DNA of 35,114 nt, from assembly GCA_014859065.1 (NCBI GenBank), contig JACUUU010000005.1, forward strand, positions 1 through 35,114, read 5' to 3'. The position numbers and the translations under genes are program-made. The notes beneath the pieces were generated by a model that was given only the letters and a program-made list of their open reading frames with translations, ran no database searches and was not told the origin of the DNA. Positions 17,601 to 25,566 of this stretch are shown here, piece by piece. The stretch comes from Anaerolineales bacterium (lineage in GTDB: Bacteria; Chloroflexota; Anaerolineae; Anaerolineales; UBA4823). Position 1 is the stretch's first letter. Every line of letters starts with the position of its first letter.

Positions 17601-18527
17601 TTTTTCTTGCGGTAATATATCAAGCCAATTTTGAAATTCATAGATCAAACGTGATTTACCAATCCCCGCATCTCCCAGGATTGTAATGACTTTTCCTTCT
17701 TTATCTTCAAAAGCGGATTGTAGAGCATCTTTCAACAGCTCGAATTCAGCCCTGCGGCCCACCATTTGGGTCTCGACACCCTCTACACCCCGACTGGGAG
17801 TCCGGAAAGGTCGCGGCAGGACATCAATAACCTGGTAGATCATAATTGCTTCTGGAAAACCTTTGACTGAAATTGGAGTAAGTGGGTTAACTCTAAAGAT
17901 ACCTCTTACATGACGGTAAGTATCATGGGTCATCAATAAACCGTCCACTGGGGCAGCTTTCTCCAGGCGGGCTGCTAAATTAACAGCTTCTCCCATGATG
18001 GTATCCTGCGCTTCTGTCTTCCCTCCTGTAGCAATAATACCGGTGTTTATCCCCACTCGAACTCGAAAACTTGAAATTCCCCATTGTTTTTGCAGATCCT
18101 GGGAAATTTCTCTTGCGACTGCCAGAATACCTAACCCAGCTCGCACTGCATGCTCCGGGTCGCTCTCGCGCGCGGTCGGTAGACCAAATACTGCTTTGAA
18201 TCCATCACCTTGATAGCGGGCGACATGCCCTCCGTATTCCTCTACCGGTTCCGCCAGCCGCTTTAAGGCCGCATCCATGATCTCTAATACCTCATCCGGT
18301 TCAAGGTGATGTGCCAGGTTGGTAGAGTCAACTACATCCGTAAATAAAATCGTTGCGAATTTCCGCTCCTGTTTAGGAGTTTCAAATTTCCCCTCTAATT
18401 CAGCTAATTCTCGCCTTAATGATTCTTGGGCTGAATCTACCACTGTATTACCCAATATTTCTCTTTGGGTTTCTAGCACTGCGATAGCTTCTTTTATCTT
18501 GATGATGTGCTCAGCAGCTGCGTTCAT
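14655..18527 (-). CDS. Class III nucleotidyl cyclase - AAA ATPase - TPR - SBP_bac_5 fusion
   Basis: A 1290-residue cytoplasmic multidomain protein with no signal peptide or membrane segment. Residues 1-50 are a likely coiled coil. The class III cyclase (about 55-235) has metal-binding D64 in LFTDVVDST and D108 in YQGDGF, and transition-state N and R in AVNLAARLE. The AAA/NACHT-like ATPase (about 255-600) has Walker A GDAGIGKS (285-292) and Walker B IVIVLEDLQW (about 419-428). A helical TPR-like region spans about 650-790. The last ~490 residues form a full family-5 extracellular solute-binding domain (PDGCSYRFFLRDDALWSDG, VTAEDFEFALKR), normally secreted for peptide uptake. This resembles an SgrR-style cytoplasmic ligand sensor attached to a cyclase. 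Whether it makes cAMP or cGMP is not clear. Confidence 0.9.
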   Translation of the reverse strand: MNAAAEHIIKIKEAIAVLETQREILGNTVVDSAQESLRRELAELEGKFETPKQERKFATILFTDVVDSTNLAHHLEPDEVLEIMDAALKRLAEPVEEYGGHVARYQGDGFKAVFGLPTARESDPEHAVRAGLGILAVAREISQDLQKQWGISSFRVRVGINTGIIATGGKTEAQDTIMGEAVNLAARLEKAAPVDGLLMTHDTYRHVRGIFRVNPLTPISVKGFPEAIMIYQVIDVLPRPFRTPSRGVEGVETQMVGRRAEFELLKDALQSAFEDKEGKVITILGDAGIGKSRLIYEFQNWLDILPQEKDVYFFKGRARPETQNQPYGLLRDIFAYRFQIYEGDSIRLVWKKIMAGIGDTVGIDETWVERAHLVGQLLGFDFRTSQIDEKVWEDAQLLRESGFEHIKEFFTQLSMGSPIVIVLEDLQWSDDSSLDFINELANLTTNTPILVLCLTRPQIFERRPYWGEGQQQHFRIHLKPLTRRESCQLVSEILKYMSQIPEVLYDLVVGLAEGNPFYVEELIKVLIDQRVISRHVDEGRNEGGEIGHERWEAVLERLGEVDIPMTLTGVLQARIDTLTPVERTVLQQASVVGRVFWNGAVIYSSGSFDMKLSAEEVEKALSSLRNKNLIYRREKSTLADAQEYIFQHSLLRDVTYESLTVRGRRAAHERIAEWLIEHSGGRISEYTGLIAEHLVLAGDSERAVAYLTRAGDQARSVYAHREAERHYLQAIKLQRERGELEAASRTLFKLGLVYTGAFETEKARQAYKEAFSLIETGGNIPEKHGFIGETVAVAAEHPISLDPGEVHDDVSTFFTSQLFQGLVRIGEDFNVLPAMAASWEVSPDGCSYRFFLRDDALWSDGTPVTAEDFEFALKRNLNPELKFPYAHLLSPIKNARAYWNGELAQVDEVGIRVIDDKTLELQLESPSAYIPYLLAQNIACALPKRSPECYGSDWTGAGVCISNGPYQLQERKSDEGFVLVRNPLYLGPFEGNAERIECNFFSSYGQALDAYDSGEVDMVTLLNADPDTIARVIEKHGKEIIRIQYPSTLFLNFRVDRPPFNDPRLRKSLIQAVDRQGLIAEAFSGQRLPAIGGFIPPGMPGHSAKIGLPYNPERARQLLSEAGYPQGKGFPQVAWLHIPGGNRVLRYLRNSWRQNLNIDLVPQSVEDWDDFLQKLYHDPAELMLTGWSADYPDPDSLLRITFHSNEGINLPLWQNLKFDAITAEASVISDHQRRMMLYQRADQILVREQAVIMPLTYGERYMLAKPWVKLPKKTSYPISFRELHIDRSQR

Positions 18528-19033
18528 AGACTAACCTAAAGTGTACTATAGCAGTGGGTAAATTGGCTTGGTGATGAGACAATGGGGGCTCAATGCTGAT
18601 TTTTTGGACTTCAATTATACATTATTTTTTGCATTTGGTACCGGCTTGAAGAAAATCATTATTCTTATAGAGGACATTAAAATTCTAATTCTTAAATGGT
18701 TATCATTTAACTTCTTTCTTGGTTGTCAATAGAAATGATCAGGAGGTAAAATTACTGCATGCAATAAAATATGGTAATTTATCGATGAAACGATTATAGA
18801 TAGCGACTAAGAAAAAATAGACGCGCGCTTGCCAGTGGGAGCAGGAAGATACGCAGCTTGAATTTTGCCTAGGGGTTAGTCTTAGGGGGCATACACACCC
18901 TGTTTTTCTCTCGCAGGTTATTCTTCGGGTTTTCAGATTTCAAGTAGGTGTGGATCTGGTTTGGATCACCGCCCCAGAATTCGGCATTCACTGCTTCCAA
19001 CCTGGTCGCGATATTTACCTGAAGGGTATTAAC
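18528..19033. other. Divergent intergenic region (cyclase / aldehyde dehydrogenase)
   Basis: About 500 bp, AT-rich from 18600 to 18800, between the divergent cyclase and ALDH genes. I see one plausible plus-strand promoter (18723-18752), a perfect Shine-Dalgarno word AGGAGG at 18741-18746 leading only to a two-codon ATG CAA TAA, and no recognisable RNA gene or coding remnant. Confidence 0.5.
18723..18752 (+). promoter_or_regulatory. Possible promoter for the aldehyde dehydrogenase gene
   Basis: Plus strand -35 TTGTCA (18723-18728), 18-bp spacer, -10 TAAAAT (18747-18752). The leader would be about 275 nt long. Confidence 0.45.
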
Positions 19034-20722
19034 ATGAAAGAGACCAGTTTATCTCAAATTGATCAGGCGTTATCTCAACTACAGTCGAACAAAGACCGCT
19101 GGGCTAGTTCTGCCATTCCACAACGGCTGGCGATCCTGGAACAACTTACCAGGGATATATTATCTATTGCTGATAAATGGGTTGCAGCTGGTCTTTCAGC
19201 TAAGGCACTCCCTCGCGATTCTATGGGAGAAGCGGAGGAATGGCTCTATGTAGCGGCGATCATGCGGTGTTTGCGCATGATCCGCAAGACCCTGCTCGAA
19301 ATCCAACGCTATGGTAAACCACGCTTACCGGGCAAGGTGACCCGCACCATTCATGGGCAGACAGCTGTGCAGGTATTCCCGCGTGATCTCTGGGATACAA
19401 TCGTTTACCGTGGTGACCGCGCCGAAGTATGGATGGAACCAGGCGTGACGATCTCCAAAGCAGACAGCTGGCATACCTGGCAAAACCCACCGGCTGATAC
19501 AGATGGTAAAGTAGCACTGGTATTAGGCGCGGGCAACGTCTCCTTCCTCCCAGTGATCGACCTGCTTCACCGATTGTTTGTCAGAAATCAGGTGGTGGTC
19601 ATCAAATTGAACCCAGTCAACGATTATTTAGGTCCTTTAATGGAAACTGGCTTGCGAGCCCTCATTCAGCCTGGTTATCTGCAAATCGTCTACGGCGGGG
19701 CAAATCAAGGCAGCTACCTCACCCAGCACCCCTTAGTGGACGAAATGCATCTGACCGGTTCGATAAATACCTTTGAAACAATCGTCTTCGGGCCTGGGGA
19801 GGAGGGACAGCAGCGGAAAGCGAGTCGCGACCCTAAGATTTCTAAACCTTTTACCTGTGAACTGGGAAATGTCAGCCCGGTTATCGTTGTTCCCGGTCCA
19901 TGGAGCAAAGCTGATCTACAAGACCAGGCTGAACAAATTGCCACCTGGTTCACGGGAAACGCCGGATTTGGTTGCCTTAATCCCCGTATGATCTTGCAGC
20001 ATGCTAACTGGGAAGCTCGCCGCCCGTTCCTGGATGCCATCGTTGAGGTTTTAGGTAAGATACGAACGCGCCGCGCTTACTATCCCGGTGCGAGTGATCT
20101 GCTCAATCAATATTTAACCGCCCACCCATCAGCTTTGCAGATCGGCAATCCTTCTGGCGAGGAGTTACCCTGGACCATCGTGCCCGACCTGGACCCATCC
20201 CAAAGGGATGATATCTGTTTTACCCAAGAAGCGTTTTGCAGCCTGATGGGGGAAACCGGGCTGGAAGCAGCCGATACGATTGACTTCATCCAACGCGCGG
20301 TGGAATTTGCCAACTCGACTTTGTGGGGGTCGCTGTGCGCCACTATACTAGTCCATCCAGCCTCACTTCGTGACCTTGCTGTAGCAGCCGCGGTCGATTC
20401 TGCTATCGCCAACCTGCGTTATGGTAGCGTGACGGTAAACCTGTCATCATTTATCCCCGTTTACTCCCAGGTTACTCCCTGGGGAGGTTACCCAGGTAAT
20501 CCCATGCACGATGTCCAGTCAGGAATTGGGAAAACCTCCAACACCTTCATGTTTGCCCACCCACAGAAATCGGTCTGGTGGGGTCCTTTCCGTAAATACC
20601 CAGATCCGCTGCGGGCGACAGCCAGGCGCCCAGCCACATTAGCCAGAAAAATAGCAATGGTTGAGGGATCACCATCTTTGTTAAAAATCCCTGGCTTGCT
20701 TTGGAGCTCCTTAGTGGATTGA
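19034..20722 (+). CDS. Aldehyde dehydrogenase family protein
   Basis: About 562 residues with the NAD(P)-dependent aldehyde dehydrogenase fold. The cofactor domain has VALVLGAGNVSFLPVIDLLH and a lysine in VVVIKLNPVN. The conserved Glu motif appears as CELGNVSPVIVV, and the probable catalytic cysteine is in GNAGFGCLNPRM. Sequence is unlike classical soluble ALDHs and closer to a little-characterised group, so substrate and direction are unknown. The ORF track starts with GTG 18950; I prefer ATG 19034 (MKETSLSQI), which has AAGGG eight bases upstream. The next plus-strand gene (YcaQ-like) follows after 55 bp and may be cotranscribed. Confidence 0.85.
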   Translation: MKETSLSQIDQALSQLQSNKDRWASSAIPQRLAILEQLTRDILSIADKWVAAGLSAKALPRDSMGEAEEWLYVAAIMRCLRMIRKTLLEIQRYGKPRLPGKVTRTIHGQTAVQVFPRDLWDTIVYRGDRAEVWMEPGVTISKADSWHTWQNPPADTDGKVALVLGAGNVSFLPVIDLLHRLFVRNQVVVIKLNPVNDYLGPLMETGLRALIQPGYLQIVYGGANQGSYLTQHPLVDEMHLTGSINTFETIVFGPGEEGQQRKASRDPKISKPFTCELGNVSPVIVVPGPWSKADLQDQAEQIATWFTGNAGFGCLNPRMILQHANWEARRPFLDAIVEVLGKIRTRRAYYPGASDLLNQYLTAHPSALQIGNPSGEELPWTIVPDLDPSQRDDICFTQEAFCSLMGETGLEAADTIDFIQRAVEFANSTLWGSLCATILVHPASLRDLAVAAAVDSAIANLRYGSVTVNLSSFIPVYSQVTPWGGYPGNPMHDVQSGIGKTSNTFMFAHPQKSVWWGPFRKYPDPLRATARRPATLARKIAMVEGSPSLLKIPGLLWSSLVD

Positions 20723-20777
20723 ACCTGCATTGAATCGAGAGTAGAATACAACCGGCAAGTTTACGAGGTTAACCTGC

Positions 20778-21911
20778 ATGGAGATCAGCAAACAACAGGC
20801 GCGTTCCTTCCTACTGTTTTATCAAGGTTTGTGGTCAAACGATAGATATACCAGCAAGTTAGGTATCATGGATTACATCCGCAAAGTAGGTTGTATCCAG
20901 TATGACCCGCTCAATATCGTCGGTCACAACCCTGAGCTGGTGCTCCAGGCACGCGTAGCTGACTTTCGTCCCCGGTTGCTGAAAGAACTGCTCTACCACG
21001 ACCGTCGCCTGCTTGATGGTTTTGACAAGCTCATGTCGATCTATCCCATGGAAGACTGGCCTTATTTTCGACGCTGGCGTGAATCTGCCCGGCATGACTC
21101 AGGCGACAGCGCAGAAATGATCCACTCGGTCGTGGATCATGTGCGGGAGCAGATCAAAGCTCGGGGACCCTTATCTTCCCTGGACCTGAACCTGCCGGAA
21201 ATCGTAAATTGGGACTGGACACAAGCACGCCTGGCGCGGGCTGCTTTGGAAAGCATGTACTTCTGGGGCGAGCTGGTCGTCCACCACCGCGTGCATACTC
21301 GTAAATATTATGATTTCGCCCATCGCCACCTGCCGAGTGAGATCCTGCACGCACCTGAACCTAACCCGAGAGAAGAGAGCTATCAAGACTGGCATGTACA
21401 TCGTCGCATCGGAAGTGTTGGCTTATTATGGGACCGCTCTGGTGAAGCCTGGTATATTCACTCGATCAAAAGTAAGGAGCGTAAAGCGGCCTTGAAACGC
21501 CTGCTTGAGCAGAAAAAAGTTGTCCAGACGCAGGTTTCTGGCATCAAAGACCCCTTCTACTTTCGCAGCCAGGATTTGCCTATCCTAGAAGATGCCCTGG
21601 CTATTGAGCCATCTCCACCAAAAGCTCGGATCATGGCACCGCTGGACAATATGTTATGGGACCGCCGTATGCTAAGGCAAATCTTCGCTTTTGAATATAC
21701 CTGGGAGGTCTATGTACCTGCCAGTAAACGCCGTTATGGCTACTACGTGCTGCCGATCCTGTACGGCGACCGCTTCATCGCCCGTTTCGACCCTGGCTTT
21801 GATAAGAAAACAGCAATATTGACGATCAAGAATTGGTGGTGGGAAGATGGGGTTGAGATGTCTCAACAGATGAGGGCTGACCTGCTCACCTGCTTCCGCC
21901 GCTTTTTGTAA
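20778..21911 (+). CDS. YcaQ/AlkX-type winged-helix DNA glycosylase (HTH_42)
   Basis: A 377-residue member of the HTH_42 (formerly DUF1006) family. E. coli YcaQ and Streptomyces AlkZ of this family are DNA glycosylases that unhook interstrand crosslinks and excise bulky N7-alkyl adducts. The catalytic QxD motif of the YcaQ/AlkX branch is visible as Q41-Y-D43 in VGCIQYDPLNIVGHN; AlkZ proteins have QxQ instead. The C-terminal part has the conserved PLDNMLWDRR and YGYYVLPILYGDRF. Length is normal. Activity is inferred from the motif. It starts at ATG 20778 with GAGG about ten bases upstream, 55 bp after the aldehyde dehydrogenase. Confidence 0.88.
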   Translation: MEISKQQARSFLLFYQGLWSNDRYTSKLGIMDYIRKVGCIQYDPLNIVGHNPELVLQARVADFRPRLLKELLYHDRRLLDGFDKLMSIYPMEDWPYFRRWRESARHDSGDSAEMIHSVVDHVREQIKARGPLSSLDLNLPEIVNWDWTQARLARAALESMYFWGELVVHHRVHTRKYYDFAHRHLPSEILHAPEPNPREESYQDWHVHRRIGSVGLLWDRSGEAWYIHSIKSKERKAALKRLLEQKKVVQTQVSGIKDPFYFRSQDLPILEDALAIEPSPPKARIMAPLDNMLWDRRMLRQIFAFEYTWEVYVPASKRRYGYYVLPILYGDRFIARFDPGFDKKTAILTIKNWWWEDGVEMSQQMRADLLTCFRRFL

Positions 21912-22030
21912 TACCTGGGAGCAGCAGAACTCAGGATTGAGCTGCCTACAAACCAGACAGCCAACCTAGCCTGGTTAGCCAGACAACTCTAAACATAAAT
22001 TGTATAAAAGGCGCCCCTTACACAACAATC

Positions 22031-22789
22031 TTATGCTGGTAGAGACTTTTTTTTCCTGCTCAACAAGAAAATAACAATGCCTGAAAGCAACAATAATAGG
22101 AGCAGCAGACCGATACAAGCCAACACCCAGGGAAGATACCTGACCCATTCAGCCACAACCTGGAATTCAGCAACCATCTCGACCGGTTCGGTAAAAACTG
22201 TATACATCGGGATATCCCATTCTACCGTATTGGTGTTTTGATCCCACTCACCATTTGTCCAGACAACATTCGGTAAAGTTAGCTTCAAGTTCCAAGTATA
22301 GTCAGCCATCATCCCAGCAACCAGGCCGCGGGTAAATTCATCTTCCCAATCTGCTGACGAGTCATCTGCCTGACTCATATCTAGCACCTGCTTGAACTGC
22401 CAGTTACCATCATCAAGTTCTGTCAATGTGATCACCATCGACTCATCATCCATGTCCATTTGCCATTCGCGGAAAAATGCCTCCATATTGGTGACATCCG
22501 CCTCGAAGCCAAAGCGTCGTGTCCCATCTCTGCTGGTTTCCCATACTTCAACAAAGACAACGTAAGGGTTCTCGGAAATTTCACTCTCAATTTCAGCTAA
22601 ATCCCCAAATTGAAAATCCGATATGTCCGCATCAAAGGCTGTCAGCATCTCAGAGATACCGATTTCCATGGAAAACTTTCCCGAGCCATCCCGGTTAATG
22701 GTTATCTCCTGGTTGATGTCGATACAGGCAGAGATAGATAGTCCAGCAATCAGCAGGATGATGATTCTCAAGGACTGGATGATTTTCAT
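22031..22789 (-). CDS. LppM-like lipoprotein with C-terminal membrane anchor
   Basis: About 252 residues. A lipoprotein signal peptide ends in the lipobox ISAC (acylated Cys 22 counting from the preferred ATG 22789). The mature part begins with DINQEITINRDGSGKFSMEI, typical of LppM/DUF3153-like domains. A C-terminal transmembrane helix (WVLACIGLLLLLLLLSGIVI) and a basic tail follow, so the protein is held to the outer face of the membrane at both ends. The ORF-track start 22804 adds five residues; ATG 22789 has GGAG nine bases upstream. Function is unknown. It stands alone on the minus strand after the radical SAM gene. Confidence 0.82.
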   Translation of the reverse strand: MKIIQSLRIIILLIAGLSISACIDINQEITINRDGSGKFSMEIGISEMLTAFDADISDFQFGDLAEIESEISENPYVVFVEVWETSRDGTRRFGFEADVTNMEAFFREWQMDMDDESMVITLTELDDGNWQFKQVLDMSQADDSSADWEDEFTRGLVAGMMADYTWNLKLTLPNVVWTNGEWDQNTNTVEWDIPMYTVFTEPVEMVAEFQVVAEWVRYLPWVLACIGLLLLLLLLSGIVIFLLSRKKKSLPA

Positions 22790-23016
22790 TGGGATGAACT
22801 CCATCGATGTTTATCTCAATTCCATCTGGCAACAGAGGCGCCGAAGGCAAGGACTATACTGGTAAATATCAGAGTAATTTCAAACTTTGAGCGTAGATGC
22901 TAGTGCTTTGTCCAGGCTGAAAGTCCATTATCAGGCAAATCAAAATGATGCTTGGATAAAGCCTAACGTGTTCCGTCAAAGACGTTCCAAATTATTGAAA
23001 CATGTTTGCAAAAACA

Positions 23017-23913
23017 CTAAAACACCCCATACACCTGATCCGGACCTAAAACCTGCGCGAAGCGATCTCTCAAAATTACTCTTGCCTGGTAGCAGAGGTG
23101 GCAGGCGTCGGCGTAATTCTCCTGGGGCGTAATTTCATAACGACGCAGCAGCTCTGCTGGTCCACCCTTTATTAACGTCGATATGATCGGATGCGTTACC
23201 GGGTCGTAATTCGCGAAAATCTCTGCCAAATGATTTTTATGGAAATTGCCTATGGAGATACCCTGACAGATGTGCACGTTACCCACTGCATCAAGGTGCA
23301 CTCTTCCAGGTTCGTTCAAATCCTCGTACGGGCACTCGTTGAACTGTTGCCAGTCGCAGGCCGCTGCTTCAGCAGCCAGCTTATCAACCGCCCGTCCACG
23401 GAACATCATCTTCGTTTCACCCAATGGCAGCTGCCCGCTGCTTTGGGCACCATTTCCACTGCAGGGTTGTGCAATGCTGATCACCCCCACGGGGATACTA
23501 ATTTCGTCCGCAGCTGCCAGAGCCCACTGGCATTGTCGGCTGATTTTTTCGTCATAATGAAACAGGTCACTGCTCACTGACAGGTCCTGCACCAAACCAG
23601 CCAGTGGCTTCAGGTTTTCGCGGGCATCCTCCAGGCTGGTTGCCCAATAGCCGTTCGTAACCACTCCAACTTTGAATCCCATTTCCGCTGCTTGGCGCAT
23701 CCCTTTGGACATCGTCGCATAAAATAAGAATGGCTCACCACCCTCGAAGTAGATCCATTCAATTGAACCGACTTCCTTGGCTTGCTGTAAGATCTCACCA
23801 ATATCCCTCAGCGTCATTGTCCCGCTCTGTTTGGGACTCCCCCACACAAAACAATGATCGCATTCCAGTGTACATTGGTAAGTCAACAACAGGTGAAGAC
23901 CAGTAATGCGCAT
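23017..23913 (-). CDS. Radical SAM protein, SPASM-like C-terminus
   Basis: A 298-residue radical SAM enzyme. The cluster motif C14-x3-C18-x2-C21 (YQCTLECDHC) is close to the N-terminus and FEGGEPFLF is the SAM-binding GGE motif. The C-terminal half has further cysteines (C in AAACDWQQFNEC, VHICQG, ADACHLCYQ), like twitch/SPASM domains that hold auxiliary clusters in peptide-modifying enzymes. HICQGISIGN is typical of such domains. The substrate is not evident and no small precursor peptide was recognised nearby. It starts 17 bp after nuoM with no Shine-Dalgarno; a 5-codon minicistron (ATG overlapping the nuoM stop) fills the gap, suggesting translational coupling. Confidence 0.9.
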   Translation of the reverse strand: MRITGLHLLLTYQCTLECDHCFVWGSPKQSGTMTLRDIGEILQQAKEVGSIEWIYFEGGEPFLFYATMSKGMRQAAEMGFKVGVVTNGYWATSLEDARENLKPLAGLVQDLSVSSDLFHYDEKISRQCQWALAAADEISIPVGVISIAQPCSGNGAQSSGQLPLGETKMMFRGRAVDKLAAEAAACDWQQFNECPYEDLNEPGRVHLDAVGNVHICQGISIGNFHKNHLAEIFANYDPVTHPIISTLIKGGPAELLRRYEITPQENYADACHLCYQARVILRDRFAQVLGPDQVYGVF

Positions 23914-23930
23914 GCTTTATAAAGGAGCAC

Positions 23931-25451
23931 TCATGGCAGCCCTGCCACAGTCGCGCTCTGAACGACCATAACCAGCTGGTCAACGGCTGGTCCCATCAGG
24001 TTGAAGAAAGGTCTTGGATATAAACCGATCCAGAAAATTAAGATCAGCAGAGGCACCAATGTGACAACTTCCCGAATATTTAAATCGACCAACTTGCGGT
24101 TCTCATCCTTATCCACAGGGCCTAAGAACATCTTTTGAAACATGTAGAGGATGTAAATTGCTGCCAGGATCACCCCTAATACTGCCACACCTGCAAACCA
24201 CGGAGTCCCCAGGACATCGGAACCGAAAGCGCCAAGCAATATGGTGAATTCTCCTACAAACCCGTTTAGTCCCGGCAGAGCCATTGACGAGAGTGCAACG
24301 ATTAAAGTTAATGCAGCATAGACTGGCATAACAGTCCAAAGTCCCCCAAATGCGCTCATGTCGCGTGTGTGCCTTCGTTCATAGATCATCCCAACGATGA
24401 GAAATAATGCCCCCGTGCTGATACCGTGGTTAACCATCTGTAAAATGCTGCCCTGTATGCCTAACGGGTTTAGGGCAAATAAACCCAGCATGACAAAACC
24501 AAGGTGACTGACGGATGAATAAGCGACCAGCTTTTTTACATCTTTCTGTGCGTAAGAGACAAGCGCTCCATAGATGATGCCCACCACAGCTAATGCCGCA
24601 ATCCACGGAGCCAACTGGATCGACGCTTGAGGGAATAAGGGGATATTGATGCGCAGGAAACCATATGTACCCATCTTTAGAAGTACACCTGCCAGGATTA
24701 CTGAACCTGCTGTGGGGGCTTCTACGTGCGCATCAGGCAACCAGGAATGTAGTGGCCACATAGGCACTTTTATCGCGAAGGCAGCCGCGAATGCCAAAAA
24801 GAGCCAGAATTGGATCCCTTCAGGGATCACCGAGGTTGCGATCAGTTCTGGTAATGAGAATGTGCCGCCCTGCAAACCTAACCACAATATCGCCAGTAAC
24901 ATCAAGATCGAACCTGCCATGGTGTAGAGGAAAAACTTGATGGCAGCGTAGAGTCGATTAGGACCTCCCCAAATACCGATCAGAAAATACATCGGCACCA
25001 GTGTGAATTCCCAAAAAATATAGAATAAGAACAAATCCATCGCCAGGAAAACACCCACCATACCAACCTCTAACAGCAGGAAGAAAAGCATGAAATCCTT
25101 TACCCTCACCTGGATATCTGACCAGGTAGACAGGATCGCGATAGGTGTCAACAATGTAGTCAGCAGCACCAGTAAGATGCTCAACCCATCGATTCCCAGG
25201 TAATAGCTGATGTTAAAACCAGCAACTTGAATCCATGGCAGATTTATTACCATTTGAAGTCCCGGCTGCTCCGAATTAAATTGCACCAGCACCCAAATGG
25301 ATATCGCAAATGTGATTAATCCCGTGATCAGTGCGGTCCAGCGGATGATATTCTTATGCGCCTCAGTATTCAATAACAGGATAACCAGGACACCCAGCAA
25401 GGGAAAGAATGTCACTAGTGTTAGGGGGTGAAATACGTACTCCATGTCCAT
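23931..25451 (-). CDS. nuoM: NADH-quinone oxidoreductase subunit M
   Basis: A 506-residue, about 14-helix antiporter-like subunit of the membrane arm of complex I. The key glutamate is in FYIFWEFTLVPMYFLIG (E148). The central lysines lie in the helices around MWPLHSWLPDAHVEAPTAGS, VLLKMGTYG and KDVKKLVAYSSVSHLG. These form one proton-translocation channel. Length matches the family. It follows nuoL by about 115 bp and is followed by a radical SAM gene rather than nuoN, which is the usual order. Confidence 0.97.
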   Translation of the reverse strand: MDMEYVFHPLTLVTFFPLLGVLVILLLNTEAHKNIIRWTALITGLITFAISIWVLVQFNSEQPGLQMVINLPWIQVAGFNISYYLGIDGLSILLVLLTTLLTPIAILSTWSDIQVRVKDFMLFFLLLEVGMVGVFLAMDLFLFYIFWEFTLVPMYFLIGIWGGPNRLYAAIKFFLYTMAGSILMLLAILWLGLQGGTFSLPELIATSVIPEGIQFWLFLAFAAAFAIKVPMWPLHSWLPDAHVEAPTAGSVILAGVLLKMGTYGFLRINIPLFPQASIQLAPWIAALAVVGIIYGALVSYAQKDVKKLVAYSSVSHLGFVMLGLFALNPLGIQGSILQMVNHGISTGALFLIVGMIYERRHTRDMSAFGGLWTVMPVYAALTLIVALSSMALPGLNGFVGEFTILLGAFGSDVLGTPWFAGVAVLGVILAAIYILYMFQKMFLGPVDKDENRKLVDLNIREVVTLVPLLILIFWIGLYPRPFFNLMGPAVDQLVMVVQSATVAGLP

Positions 25452-25566
25452 TCCTCAGTTAAAGTGTTGAAGTTTCTTTTCAAAAGATAATCCAAGCCAA
25501 TTTATCGATCCGAAACAAATCATCCGTCTCTCAACTGGATCATCCAAAATAATACAATCTGGGCTA

